From HGM11416 sp034104345 (lineage in GTDB: Bacteria; Bacillota; Clostridia; Christensenellales; Borkfalkiaceae): 44,071 nt of DNA. Position 1 is the stretch's first letter. Each line of letters opens with the position of its first letter. The stretch spans positions 1 through 44,071 of the forward strand of contig JAXEDY010000012.1 in assembly GCA_034104345.1 (NCBI GenBank), in the 5' to 3' direction. The position numbers were made by a program, and so were the translations under genes. The notes under the pieces were generated by a model. The model made no database searches, had not been told where the DNA came from, and saw only the letters and a program-made list of their open reading frames with translations. Shown here piece by piece: positions 15,573 to 24,000 of this stretch.

Positions 15573-16385
15573 ATGAAAAATATTTTAGAAAGCAAATTTT
15601 TAAAAGAATTTACGGCTACTTGCTCTAACGCATATCGTTTGGGTTGGGACGAACGCAACGGCGGCAATATTTCGCTTATACTCGACGAAGATCAGGTTAA
15701 AGACTATCTCGATTTAAACAAAGTTATCCGCGAAATTCCCATCAGTTTTAAAGCGCCCGAACTTGCAGGCAAGTTGTTTTTGGTTACCGGCACGGGCAAA
15801 TATTTTAAAAACGTAGAAAAAGATCCCGAAACCAACTTGGGTATTATAAGAATAAGCAAAAGCGGCGACTGCGCCGAACTTTTGTGGGGTTATAAAGACG
15901 GCGGCAGATTCACGAGCGAACTTCCCGCTCACCTTATGAGTCATATCGTTCGCCTTAAACAAAACCCGAACAACCGCGTTATTATGCATTGCCACCCCAA
16001 CAATTTGGTTGCGATGACTTTCGTTCACTCGCTTGACGAACGCGAATTTACGAGAACTATTTGGCGAATGGAAACCGAATGCATGGTTGTTTTCCCCGAC
16101 GGTATAGGCGTTTTGCCCTGGATGCTTTGCGGTAACAACCAAATAGGCGAAGCAACTGCCGAAAAAATGAAAGATTTCAGGCTTGTAGTTTGGGCGCACC
16201 ACGGAATTTACGGTGCCGGCACCGATTTGGACGAAGCGTTCGGCCTTATCGAAACCGCCGAAAAAGCCGCCGATATGTGGCTTAAAGTAGCTCACCTTAA
16301 CATCATAAACACCATATCCGACGAAAATCTTAAAGAAATTGCCAAAGCGTTTAACGTCGAATATAAAAAGGGTTGGCTCGATTAA
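15573..16385 (+). CDS. rhaD: Rhamnulose-1-phosphate aldolase
   Basis: A 270-residue class II aldolase that cleaves L-rhamnulose-1-phosphate into dihydroxyacetone phosphate and L-lactaldehyde. Zinc ligands H139 and H141 (MHCHPNN) and H210 (WAHHGIYG) correspond to H141, H143 and H212 of E. coli RhaD. Glu116 in TSELPAH matches the catalytic glutamate. Length equals the family (274 aa in E. coli). It follows rhaB with its own Shine-Dalgarno (AAGGGAG). A 12-bp hairpin (16407-16437) lies after the stop but has no T-tract. Confidence 0.95.
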   Translation: MKNILESKFLKEFTATCSNAYRLGWDERNGGNISLILDEDQVKDYLDLNKVIREIPISFKAPELAGKLFLVTGTGKYFKNVEKDPETNLGIIRISKSGDCAELLWGYKDGGRFTSELPAHLMSHIVRLKQNPNNRVIMHCHPNNLVAMTFVHSLDEREFTRTIWRMETECMVVFPDGIGVLPWMLCGNNQIGEATAEKMKDFRLVVWAHHGIYGAGTDLDEAFGLIETAEKAADMWLKVAHLNIINTISDENLKEIAKAFNVEYKKGWLD

Positions 16386-16406
16386 GATATTTTAAAAAAT
16401 TCAGAG

Positions 16407-16437
16407 GCAAAATCTCGCATAAAACGCGGGATTTTGC
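16407..16437. repeat. Hairpin after rhaD
   Basis: GCAAAATCTCGC (16407-16418) pairs with GCGGGATTTTGC (16426-16437) with one G-T. There is no T-run after it, so it is a transcript-end stabiliser or weak terminator at best. Confidence 0.5.
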
Positions 16438-16519
16438 AAAAACCGCTTTTGAAATTCGCTCGTTTTAGACAAAAAAAGAAAAAAAGTTTTAAAAATTTTT
16501 AAAAACGGCGTAAAAACGC

Positions 16520-16548
16520 TTTACAAATTTTAATCGGTGAATTATAAT
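16520..16548 (+). promoter_or_regulatory. Strong SigA-type promoter with no coding gene after it
   Basis: TTTACA (16520-16525), 17 bp, perfect TATAAT (16543-16548). The transcript predicted from about 16555 reaches a terminator at 16635-16669 without a credible coding frame. Confidence 0.75.
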
Positions 16549-16554
16549 AGGTAC

Positions 16555-16670
16555 ATAATTTGAAGTTGAGTTGCGTAGCGACCGCTTCAAACTTAAAAAG
16601 CTCATCATTTTCCCCCTTATCATATATTTTTTACAAAAAGCAATTCGCATCGAGTGCGGGTTGCTTTTTG
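16555..16670 (+). ncRNA. Candidate small structured RNA, about 115 nt
   Basis: It is bounded by a near-consensus promoter and an intrinsic terminator. The 5' part folds as TTTGAAG (16559-16565) with CTTCAAA (16585-16591), capped by GTTGC-GTA-GCGAC (16570-16582). A single-stranded stretch with a C-run (CCCCC, near 16612-16616) follows, then the terminator hairpin. I do not recognise it as 6S, SRP, tmRNA, RNase P or a known riboswitch. A 60-codon frame overlapping it lacks a ribosome binding site. Confidence 0.5.
16635..16669 (+). terminator. Terminator of the candidate small RNA
   Basis: AAAAAGCAATTCGC (16635-16648), loop ATCGAGT, GCGGGTTGCTTTTT (16656-16669). A 14-bp stem with two G-T pairs, whose right arm ends in the T-run. 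Confidence 0.75.
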
Positions 16671-16772
16671 CGTTACAAAAATTTTTTTGCATAAATCGGG
16701 GCGTTATGCGTTCGGATCTTTTTTCAAACAAAAGTTTTAAGCGCGGCATTTAAGGTAAACGCGGCGTATCGC

Positions 16773-16801
16773 TTTACTAAAAAGCCGAAATATTATATAA
16801 T
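16773..16801 (+). promoter_or_regulatory. Promoter of the CPBP protease gene, giving a probably leaderless mRNA
   Basis: TTTACT (16773-16778), 17 bp, TATAAT (16796-16801). The ATG at 16808 is only 6 nt after the -10, about where transcription should start. No Shine-Dalgarno is present. Confidence 0.6.
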
Positions 16802-16807
16802 TGAGTT

Positions 16808-17770
16808 ATGAAAAATTCTGAAAAAACAACCAAATTCAACAACACGATATTAACGGGGGCCGACGGCGGAACCGCGTTCTCGGTGGTTTCGGCGGTGACT
16901 TTGTTCGTTGCCATAGTTTATTCGTTTATCGTTTTAGCCGCGGGCGAAAGCGGAAAAGCGTTTAACCAAAGCGATGCAGGCAAGTTTTTGTCTTATTTTA
17001 TATCTACCGCGGGGCTTATAATATCTGCGGGGTATATAGCTTTAAGGGGAAAATTTTCGATAAAAGAAACTTGTGCGTTAAAAAGTTTTTCGCCAAAATA
17101 TCTGTGGATAATTTTGCTTTTAGCGTTCGGAACTTTGTTCGGGTTATCGTGGCTGAATACCGCGTTTATCGACCTATTGGGGCACTTCGGCTATAAAGCG
17201 ACTGTTCCCGAAATACCAAAAAACGATTTTAAAGATTTTATTTTATGCCTACTTTTTATATGCGTATTGCCCGCTTTTTTCGAAGAACTTTTGTTCCGCG
17301 GATTTATTCTGGCTTCGGCAAAAAGGCTCGGAACGGCGTTCGCCGTTATAACGGGCGGGGCGCTGTTTTCGTTGTTCCATAAAAACCCCGCGCAAACGCC
17401 TTATCAGTTCGTTATGGGCGCGCTTATGTGCCTTTTGGCGATTAAAAGCGGCTCGCTTTTCCCTTCTGTAATACTGCATTTTATAAACAACTTTTACATA
17501 ATAATTCTATATTTCGTTGCACCCGAAGGTTTTGGTTTTTCGCCTGCGCTTGAAATAATTCTGGGCGTTGTTGCGATATTTGCGCTCGGTTTTGCGATTT
17601 ATTACCTTATTAAAAAGTGCGCTCAACCCGAGTTCGAGCATAAAACCACGCAAAAATATCTTGAAATTTTCGATTTAAAGCAACAACGCAAACAATTTTT
17701 GATTTTTGCGCTTGCGGGAATTGCGGTTTGCGCGTGCATGTGGATAATGAATTTGTTTCCCGCCGCATAG
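16808..17770 (+). CDS. CPBP-family intramembrane metalloprotease (CAAX-protease-like)
   Basis: A 320-residue protein with about eight membrane helices. It carries the Abi/CPBP catalytic motifs: EELLFR with E149, E150 and R154; FSLFH with H181; and the ILHFINN motif further on. In the family these glutamates and histidines bind the metal of an intramembrane protease. In bacteria, members serve in bacteriocin immunity, peptide maturation or unknown roles. No bacteriocin-like gene is near, so the substrate is open. The last third is a helix plus basic segment after the catalytic core. Confidence 0.88.
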   Translation: MKNSEKTTKFNNTILTGADGGTAFSVVSAVTLFVAIVYSFIVLAAGESGKAFNQSDAGKFLSYFISTAGLIISAGYIALRGKFSIKETCALKSFSPKYLWIILLLAFGTLFGLSWLNTAFIDLLGHFGYKATVPEIPKNDFKDFILCLLFICVLPAFFEELLFRGFILASAKRLGTAFAVITGGALFSLFHKNPAQTPYQFVMGALMCLLAIKSGSLFPSVILHFINNFYIIILYFVAPEGFGFSPALEIILGVVAIFALGFAIYYLIKKCAQPEFEHKTTQKYLEIFDLKQQRKQFLIFALAGIAVCACMWIMNLFPAA

Positions 17771-17850
17771 CGGTAAACTGAAAAAGGAGCAGGAAAAAAA
17801 GCGTTTTTTAATAGAAAAACAAGGCGAAATCGCTTTGAAAACGAATAAAA

Positions 17851-18312
17851 ATGTTTAAAGTAAATTTAGTTGCCGTGGGCAAAATAAAAGAAAAATTTTA
17901 TACCGACGCGTTCAACGAATATAAAAAACGGCTTGCGCGTTTTTGCGAATTTACCGTTTACGAGTGTAAGGAAGAAAGCCTTGAAGGCGTTGCGCCGGCG
18001 GTCGCTTTAAAAAAAGAATGCGACGAAATTTTGCCGCTTTTAAGGGGTAAAGTAATTGCTTTGTGTGTTGAAGGCAGGCAGTTTTCGTCGGAAGATTTTG
18101 CCGAAAAATTAAAAGAAACAAAAGATACGGCGGGCGAAATAACTTTCGTTATAGGTTCGTCGTGCGGGCTTGACGAGCGGGTTAAAAACAGGGCGGATTT
18201 AAAACTTTCGTTTTCGAAAATGACCTTTCCGCACATGCTTTTCAGGGTTATGCTCGCCGAACAGATATACCGCTGCTTTATGATAAACGGCGGCGGAAAA
18301 TATCATAAGTAA
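17851..18312 (+). CDS. rlmH: 23S rRNA (pseudouridine-1915-N3) methyltransferase
   Basis: A 153-residue SPOUT methyltransferase that uses SAM to methylate pseudouridine 1915 in helix 69 of 23S rRNA. The length equals E. coli RlmH (155 aa). The C-terminal trefoil-knot signature is intact: VIGSSCGLDERVKNRADLKL, SFSKMTFPHMLFRVMLAEQIYR and the terminal GGKYHK. The family usually has GGxxGL in the knot; here the second Gly is Ser and a Cys follows, which is tolerated. It stands alone, 80 bp after the CPBP gene, without a clear promoter. Confidence 0.95.
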   Translation: MFKVNLVAVGKIKEKFYTDAFNEYKKRLARFCEFTVYECKEESLEGVAPAVALKKECDEILPLLRGKVIALCVEGRQFSSEDFAEKLKETKDTAGEITFVIGSSCGLDERVKNRADLKLSFSKMTFPHMLFRVMLAEQIYRCFMINGGGKYHK

Positions 18313-18433
18313 TCGCTGCAAATAATATCTGCTAAAATCGCCGCAAAAAAACGCCCGGCAAAAGAATTTACGTTTCGTTTTGCTGTGAAAAATTTAAAGG
18401 ATTAAAAAACGCGAACTGTACGATAATCGACCT

Positions 18434-18949
18434 ATGAACGGACTTATTCAATCGAAAAAGCAAATCGAAAAACTTAAAGCGCTTGAAGAAAAGCAAAAAA
18501 AATCGGATGAAAAATTTATGTGCGCGGCGTTAAAGCAAGCGCGCGTTTCGCTTAAAAACGGCGAAATTCCGGTTGGCGCGGTAATAGTAAAAGACGGCAA
18601 AATAATAGCGCGCGGCTCAAACAAAAAAGAAAGCAAAAACTGCGCCGTTTATCACGCCGAAATAAACGCCTTAATTTCGGCTTCGAAAAAACTCGGCTGG
18701 CGGCTCGACGGATGCGAAATGTTCGTTACGTTAGAGCCTTGCGCGATGTGCGCGGGGGCTATCGTTTCGTCGCGCATTAAAAGGGTGGTTTTCGGGGCAA
18801 ACCAAACCGATTCGGGCGCGTGCGGCACAAAAAACGAACTTAACGTGCTTTTAAACAGCGGACTTAATTTTAAAACCGAAGCAACCGGCGGCGTTTTAAA
18901 AAACGAATGCCTTGAAATTCTGCGCGAATTTTTTGTTTCGCGCCGCTAA
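18434..18949 (+). CDS. tadA: tRNA adenosine(34) deaminase
   Basis: A 171-residue zinc deaminase that converts the wobble A34 of tRNA-Arg(ACG) to inosine. The zinc site is complete: H74-A-E76 and PCAMC with C103 and C106. The family core begins around residue 29 (FMCAALKQARVSL). The first 28 residues, a Lys/Gln/Glu-rich helix, are an extension, and translation could also start at the internal ATG 18518. The last codons (CGC CGC TAA) lie within a 38-bp stretch that is repeated at 39440-39477 and looks like a tRNA 3' fragment. Confidence 0.92.
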   Translation: MNGLIQSKKQIEKLKALEEKQKKSDEKFMCAALKQARVSLKNGEIPVGAVIVKDGKIIARGSNKKESKNCAVYHAEINALISASKKLGWRLDGCEMFVTLEPCAMCAGAIVSSRIKRVVFGANQTDSGACGTKNELNVLLNSGLNFKTEATGGVLKNECLEILREFFVSRR

Positions 18950-18977
18950 AACTTAACGGGTTCGATTCCCGCTCGGC
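18940..18977 (+). repeat. 38-bp tRNA-3'-like fragment, copy 1
   Basis: It starts in the last codons of tadA and reads through TAAAACTTAACGG-GTTCGATTCC-CGCTCGGC. The middle matches the tRNA T-loop consensus (GGTTCGANTCC) and is followed by an acceptor-like strand. No 5' tRNA half exists upstream. Copy 2 at 39440-39477 is 36/38 identical in the same orientation. Confidence 0.7.
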
Positions 18978-19233
18978 TAGTCGGGGCGCATTGTTAAACC
19001 CCGTTATGAGAGAATTGCATAAAAAATAAAATAACGAAAAATAAAAATTAAATAAGGCGCTTTTTTAGTTGACTGAATGAAGTTATTTTATTATCATGGA
19101 ATAGACCGCGAGATTGCGGCGCCTTGTTTTATATTAAAATCGGCGCGGTTTTGCGGCGCGGGGGAAGAATATGTAAAAAACGCATCGTTTGCGTTAAAAT
19201 ATATATTTTTACATTAAATCGGCGGAGGTCTAT
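18978..19233 (+). promoter_or_regulatory. prs leader region with internal promoter and folded segment
   Basis: TTGACT (19069-19074), 17 bp, TATCAT (19092-19097) is the best prs promoter. It sits inside a larger inverted repeat, AAGGCGC (19054-19060) with GCGCCTT (19119-19125), which also encloses the hairpin CCGC-GAGATT-GCGG (19106-19119). A transcript from upstream could fold this stem; one from the internal promoter could not. The ribosome binding site before prs is strong (GGCGGAGG). I recognise no known riboswitch. Confidence 0.5.
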
Positions 19234-20184
19234 ATGATAACCCACAGCACGGAAATTAAACTTTTTTCGGGCAACTCGAACAAACCGCTCGCGGAAGCGA
19301 TTGCGCGCGAACTTAATCTTTCTTTAAGCAATATCGAAGTCGGTCACTTTTCCGACGGAGAAACCAGCGTGCATATCGGCGAAACCGTTCGCGGTCGCGA
19401 CGTGTTTATAATTCAGTCTACGTCTTACCCCGTTAACGAAAATCTTATGGAGCTTCTCGTCTGTATCGACGCGCTTCGTCGCGCCAGCGCAGGCAGAATT
19501 ACCGCGGTTATACCTTATTTCGGTTATGCCCGTCAGGACAGAAAGGCTCGCCCGCGCGACCCCATTACGGCTAAACTCGTTGCCGATATCATTACTTCCG
19601 CCGGTGCCGACAGAATTCTTACGATAGACCTTCATGCCGCTCAGATTCAGGGATTTTTCGATATTCCCGTCGATCATCTCGAAGGCGGCCCAATCCTTTA
19701 TAAACACTTCAAACACATGGCCGACGAAAATTTTGTGGTCGTTTCGCCCGACGTGGGCAGCGTTTCGCGTGCGAGAAACGTGGCTGCAAGGCTTAATTGC
19801 CCCATGGCTATCATCGACAAACGCCGCCCAAAAGCCAATCAGGTCGAAATTATGAACATAATCGGCGACGTTAAAGGCAAAACCTGCTTGCTTGTCGACG
19901 ATATGATCGATACCGCCGGCACTATCTGCCAGGGAGCCGAAGCTCTCGCCAAAAGCGGCGCTACCAAAATTTACGCCTGCTGCACGCACGCCGTTTTGTC
20001 CGGTCCCGCTATCGAACGCCTTAACGCTTCGCCTATCGATAAAGTCGTAACGCTCGACACCATCGAACAGCCGGTCGAAAAACGCATCGATAAGCTTGAA
20101 ATTTTATCGGTTTCGAAACTTCTTGCCCGCGCTATCGAAAACATTTATATGGACAAGAAAATGTCTGAAATTTACGATTCCTGA
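19234..20184 (+). CDS. prs: Ribose-phosphate pyrophosphokinase (PRPP synthase)
   Basis: A 316-residue class I PRPP synthase that makes 5-phosphoribosyl-1-pyrophosphate from ribose-5-phosphate and ATP for purines, pyrimidines, NAD, His and Trp. The diagnostic blocks are present: KLFSGNSNKPLAEAIA, YARQDRKARPRDPITAKL, DLHAAQIQGFFDIPVDHL, SPDVGSVSRARNVA, and the ribose-5-phosphate loop VDDMIDTAGTI. Length is normal. It has its own promoter and ends with a hairpin at 20231-20258, so pth is probably transcribed mostly by readthrough or from its own weak start. Confidence 0.97.
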   Translation: MITHSTEIKLFSGNSNKPLAEAIARELNLSLSNIEVGHFSDGETSVHIGETVRGRDVFIIQSTSYPVNENLMELLVCIDALRRASAGRITAVIPYFGYARQDRKARPRDPITAKLVADIITSAGADRILTIDLHAAQIQGFFDIPVDHLEGGPILYKHFKHMADENFVVVSPDVGSVSRARNVAARLNCPMAIIDKRRPKANQVEIMNIIGDVKGKTCLLVDDMIDTAGTICQGAEALAKSGATKIYACCTHAVLSGPAIERLNASPIDKVVTLDTIEQPVEKRIDKLEILSVSKLLARAIENIYMDKKMSEIYDS

Positions 20185-20230
20185 AAGAATTAAAAAACTA
20201 ATTTCGGATAGTCAACTTAAAATTCTTACA

Positions 20231-20258
20231 AAGGGCGTTTATAAAAAACGCTTTTTGT
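20231..20258 (+). terminator. Terminator after prs
   Basis: AAGGGCGTTT (20231-20240) pairs with AAACGCTTTT (from about 20246), with two G-T pairs and a T-rich tail to 20260. Confidence 0.65.
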
Positions 20259-20328
20259 TTATTAAAGTAAAAAAATGCCGCTTTGCCGCTAAAAAACGAA
20301 AAAGAGGCAAACAAATTAAAGTAAAATT

Positions 20329-20907
20329 ATGAAAATTATTTTCGGGTTAGGCAATCCAGGGGCCGAATATGCCAAAACCTATCATAACTTAGGTTATATG
20401 GTTTTAGATAAACTCGCCGAAGAATTAAGGGTTGACCTAATAAAAAAAGACAAAAAAAGCATTTACGGCGAAACCACCGTAAACGGCGAAAAGGTTTTTC
20501 TCGTAAAACCGCTTACTTACATGAATTTAAGCGGCGAATGCGTTATAGAATATCTTAATTTTTACAAGTGCGATCTAAGCGATATTTTAGTTATATACGA
20601 CGACATCGACGTTGATAAAGGGCTTATAAAATATAAATCCAAAGGTCAGCCCGGCACGCATAACGGAATGCGCAACATTACAAAAATCGTAGGTTCGGGC
20701 GATTTCCCGCGGCTTCGGGTGGGCAGTAAAAACACCAATCACGAAATCCCGCTTATCTCTTACGTTTTAATGGCGATTCCCAAAGCCGAACAACCCGTTT
20801 TAGACGGCGCTATCGAAAAAGCGAAAAACTGCGCGCTTTGTTTTATAAAAGGCAAAACGGCAGAAGAACTTATGTGCGAATTCAACGGCGCGGCAGGCGA
20901 ACGTTAA
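20329..20907 (+). CDS. pth: Peptidyl-tRNA hydrolase
   Basis: A 192-residue enzyme that frees tRNA from peptidyl-tRNA dropped by ribosomes. Catalytic His19 sits in TYHNLGYMVLD (the usual form is TRHNVGF), and Asn9 in GLGNPG matches N10 of E. coli. PLTYMNLSG and the DDIDVDKG segment with the helper Asp follow. GQPGTHNGMRNI is the normal substrate-binding block. It sits directly before mfd, a very common pair in Firmicutes (pth-mfd). No strong ribosome binding site is seen. Confidence 0.95.
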   Translation: MKIIFGLGNPGAEYAKTYHNLGYMVLDKLAEELRVDLIKKDKKSIYGETTVNGEKVFLVKPLTYMNLSGECVIEYLNFYKCDLSDILVIYDDIDVDKGLIKYKSKGQPGTHNGMRNITKIVGSGDFPRLRVGSKNTNHEIPLISYVLMAIPKAEQPVLDGAIEKAKNCALCFIKGKTAEELMCEFNGAAGER

Positions 20908-20937
20908 ACGGCGCGTAACGAGAGAAATTGAACGGAT

Positions 20938-21002
20938 AAAAAAATCAAAATGCGCGCCTATATGTCGATTAACGGCACTTTTATAGGTCTTATTTAAGGC
21001 GC
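20938..21002 (+). repeat. Recurrent structured intergenic element, copy C
   Basis: An A-rich lead (AAAAAAATCAAAATG), then the core CTATATGTCGATTAACGGCA. There are two nested stems: GCGCC (20954-20958) with GGCGC (20998-21002), and CCTATA (20957-20962) with TATAGG (20982-20987). It ends about 43 nt before mfd. Confidence 0.7.
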
Positions 21003-21045
21003 AAAACAGTGTTTTTATATATTTGCCGCTTTTATAAATACGACT

Positions 21046-24000
21046 ATGCTGCAAAAATATATACAACTTGAAAACATGGGCGAAAGCCTTGTTTCGCTTA
21101 AGCAAAACGTCCGCGGGGGGATTCCTTCTGCGGTTTTTGGCGTTCAGTTTCCGCACAAATGCCACATTGCGGCGTCGCTGGGGCTTAAGGTTATTTATAT
21201 CGCCGCCGATGCGCTTACCGCCCGCGCCGCCGCCGCCGAAATGCGCGTTTTAAGCGGAGAAAAAGCGGTTTATCTCCCCGCCAAAGACGACGTGCTTTTA
21301 TATAACAAGGCAATTTCGAAAGACGCGGTTTACGGCAGAGTTGCCGCGCTTTACGCGCTTAAAAACGGAGCGAATTTCGTTGCCTGCACCTTTGAAAGTT
21401 TGTTCCAGCTTATGCCTAAAAACGTAAGCGGGGTTACTTTTGAAGCGGGCAAAGAATATAATTTCGACGATATAACGAAAAAACTGGTCGATTTCGGCTA
21501 TCGCCGCGTCGAAGAAATTGAAAGAAAGGGCGAATTTTCGTTTAAAGGCGACATTTTATACGTCTTTCCCGTAAATGCCGAATCGCCGGTGCGCGCCGAC
21601 TTTTTCGGCGACGAACTTGAAAAACTCCGCGTTTTAGACGGGGTTGGCACCGACCTTAAAGTGGGCGAAAAAATAGAAAAGGCGCTTATTCTGCCCGCAA
21701 AAGATTTTTATATCGATCCGCTCGAACGCGCCACGTTAAAACTTAAACTGCAAGCCGAAAAAAAATCGGCGGGGCTTGGCATTTACGCGCAGAAAACGCG
21801 CGATATGGCAAACGAACTTATCGAAAAACTCGAATCGGGCTCTGATGATTATTCGCTTTCGTTTTTAGTTCCGCTACTCGATTGCATGCAGGGCAAAATC
21901 ACCGACTATATCGGAACCGACGCGGTTGTTATTTTCGATGAGCCCAAACTTTTGCGCGACGAGATAAACGGAATAGTGAAAGAGCATTACGAACGCTGTT
22001 TGTCGCTTAAACGCAGCGGCGAATGTTTTTCGTTTACGCCCGAACAGTTCAAAAAAGAAGAACGGGTGCTTAAAGAACTCGATCTGCCGCGTAAACTCGC
22101 GCTTTCGTCGCTTACGGCGCGCGTTGAATTTTTCAGTCCGCTTTACACCGTATCGATAAAATGCGGCAGCGTGCCCAAATATTATTTAAAGCCCGCCGAA
22201 CTTTTTACCGATATTAAAAACTGGCGCGCAACGGGCTATCGCGTGCTGGTGTGCTGCGGAAACGCCGAAAGGGCGCAACGACTTTCGCTCGAACTCGACG
22301 AGCGCGGGGTGTTCAACGACCGCATAAACGATTTCGAACCGAATTTTTCGGGCGTTAAAATAACCGAATATTATCTTACCAAAGGCTTTATATATCACGA
22401 AAGCAAAACCGTGGTTATCGGCACGGGCGACGTTTACGCAAAGCCCGCCGAAAAAAAGATGAAGCGCCGCCGCGGCGACCTTTACACCGCGCCCAAAGAA
22501 GGGGATTATTGCGTTCACGAAGTTCACGGCGTGGGGCTTGTGCGCGGAACAAAGCGCATAACCACGTCCGACAGCACCAAAGATTACGTCGCAATCGAAT
22601 ATAAGGGCGGCGATATGCTTTACGTTTGCGTAGACCGGATGGACTGCCTTACCAAATATCTGGGAGCCGAAGAAAAGCCGCAACTTTCTAAAATAGGCGG
22701 GCAGGAATTCGAGCGCGTTAAAGAGCGGGTTAAGGCTTCGATAAAGGCGCTTTCGATAAATCTTAAAAAACTTTATAGCGAGCGGCAGGCGAAAAAGGGT
22801 TACGCTTATCCGCCCGACGACGCGCTTATGCACGAATTCGAAGCCGCTTTCGAGTTCGAGCCTACCGAAGACCAACTTCAATCGATTGATGAAATAAAAA
22901 AAGACATGGAATCGGATAAGGTTATGGACAGGCTTTTATGCGGCGACGTGGGCTACGGCAAAACCGAAGTTGCTATGCGCGCGGCGTTCAAGGCTATCGA
23001 AAACGGCAAGCAGGTCGCTTTCGTCGCGCCAACCACCGTTTTAACCGAGCAACATTATATGACCTGCCTTTCGCGCTTTAAAGATTTCGGTATTCGGATA
23101 GGCATTTTAAACAGATTCAGAACTGCTTCGGAGCAGGCAAAAACGCTTTATGCGGCGTCGGTCGGCGATATAGATTTGCTTATCGGCACGCACCGGATGT
23201 TTTCGAAAGACGTGAAGTTTAAAGATTTGGGGCTTTTGATTCTCGACGAAGAACAGCGGTTCGGCGTTGAACACAAAGAAAAACTTAAACTTTTAAAAGA
23301 AAACGTCGACGCGCTTTCGATGTCGGCAACACCCATTCCGCGCACGTTGCATATGTCGCTTTCGGGCATAAGAGATATAAGCACCATAAACACTCCGCCC
23401 ACCAACCGCATCCCCGTGCAGACTTTCGTTACCGAACTTTCTGACGCGCTCGTTAAAGACGCGATAACCAAAGAACTTTCGCGCGAAGGGCAGACTTTCG
23501 TGCTGTTTAACAGGGTTGAAGGAATAGAAGAGTTTGCTTCCTACGTAAAACAACTCGTTCCCGAAGCGCGCGTTACGTTCGCGCACGGGCAAATGCCCGA
23601 AAAAACGCTCGAACAGCGGGTGCTTGCGTTTTATCGCAAAGAATACGACGTTCTGGTTTCGACGACTATCATCGAAAACGGGGTAGACATTCCCGACGCG
23701 AACACGATAATAGTCGCCGATGCCGACAGGCTGGGGCTTTCAACCCTTTATCAGCTTAAAGGCAGGGTTGGCAGAAGCGACAAAATGGCGCGCGCCTATT
23801 TCACTTTCGAATCGCAAAAAGTTTTAACAGACGCGGCGTTTAAGCGGCTTTCGGCTTTAACCGAATATTCCGATCTCGGCAGCGGGTTCAAAATTGCCAT
23901 GCGCGACCTTGAAATTCGCGGGGCGGGCAACGTTTTAGGCAGAGAACAGCACGGGCACATGGATAAAATCGGTTACGAACTTTATTCGAAACTTTTAAAA

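Noticed and set aside
16489..16753. Frames of 60-86 codons on both strands over the candidate RNA
   Set aside because: They cross the promoter and terminator, have no ribosome binding site, and look like nothing known.
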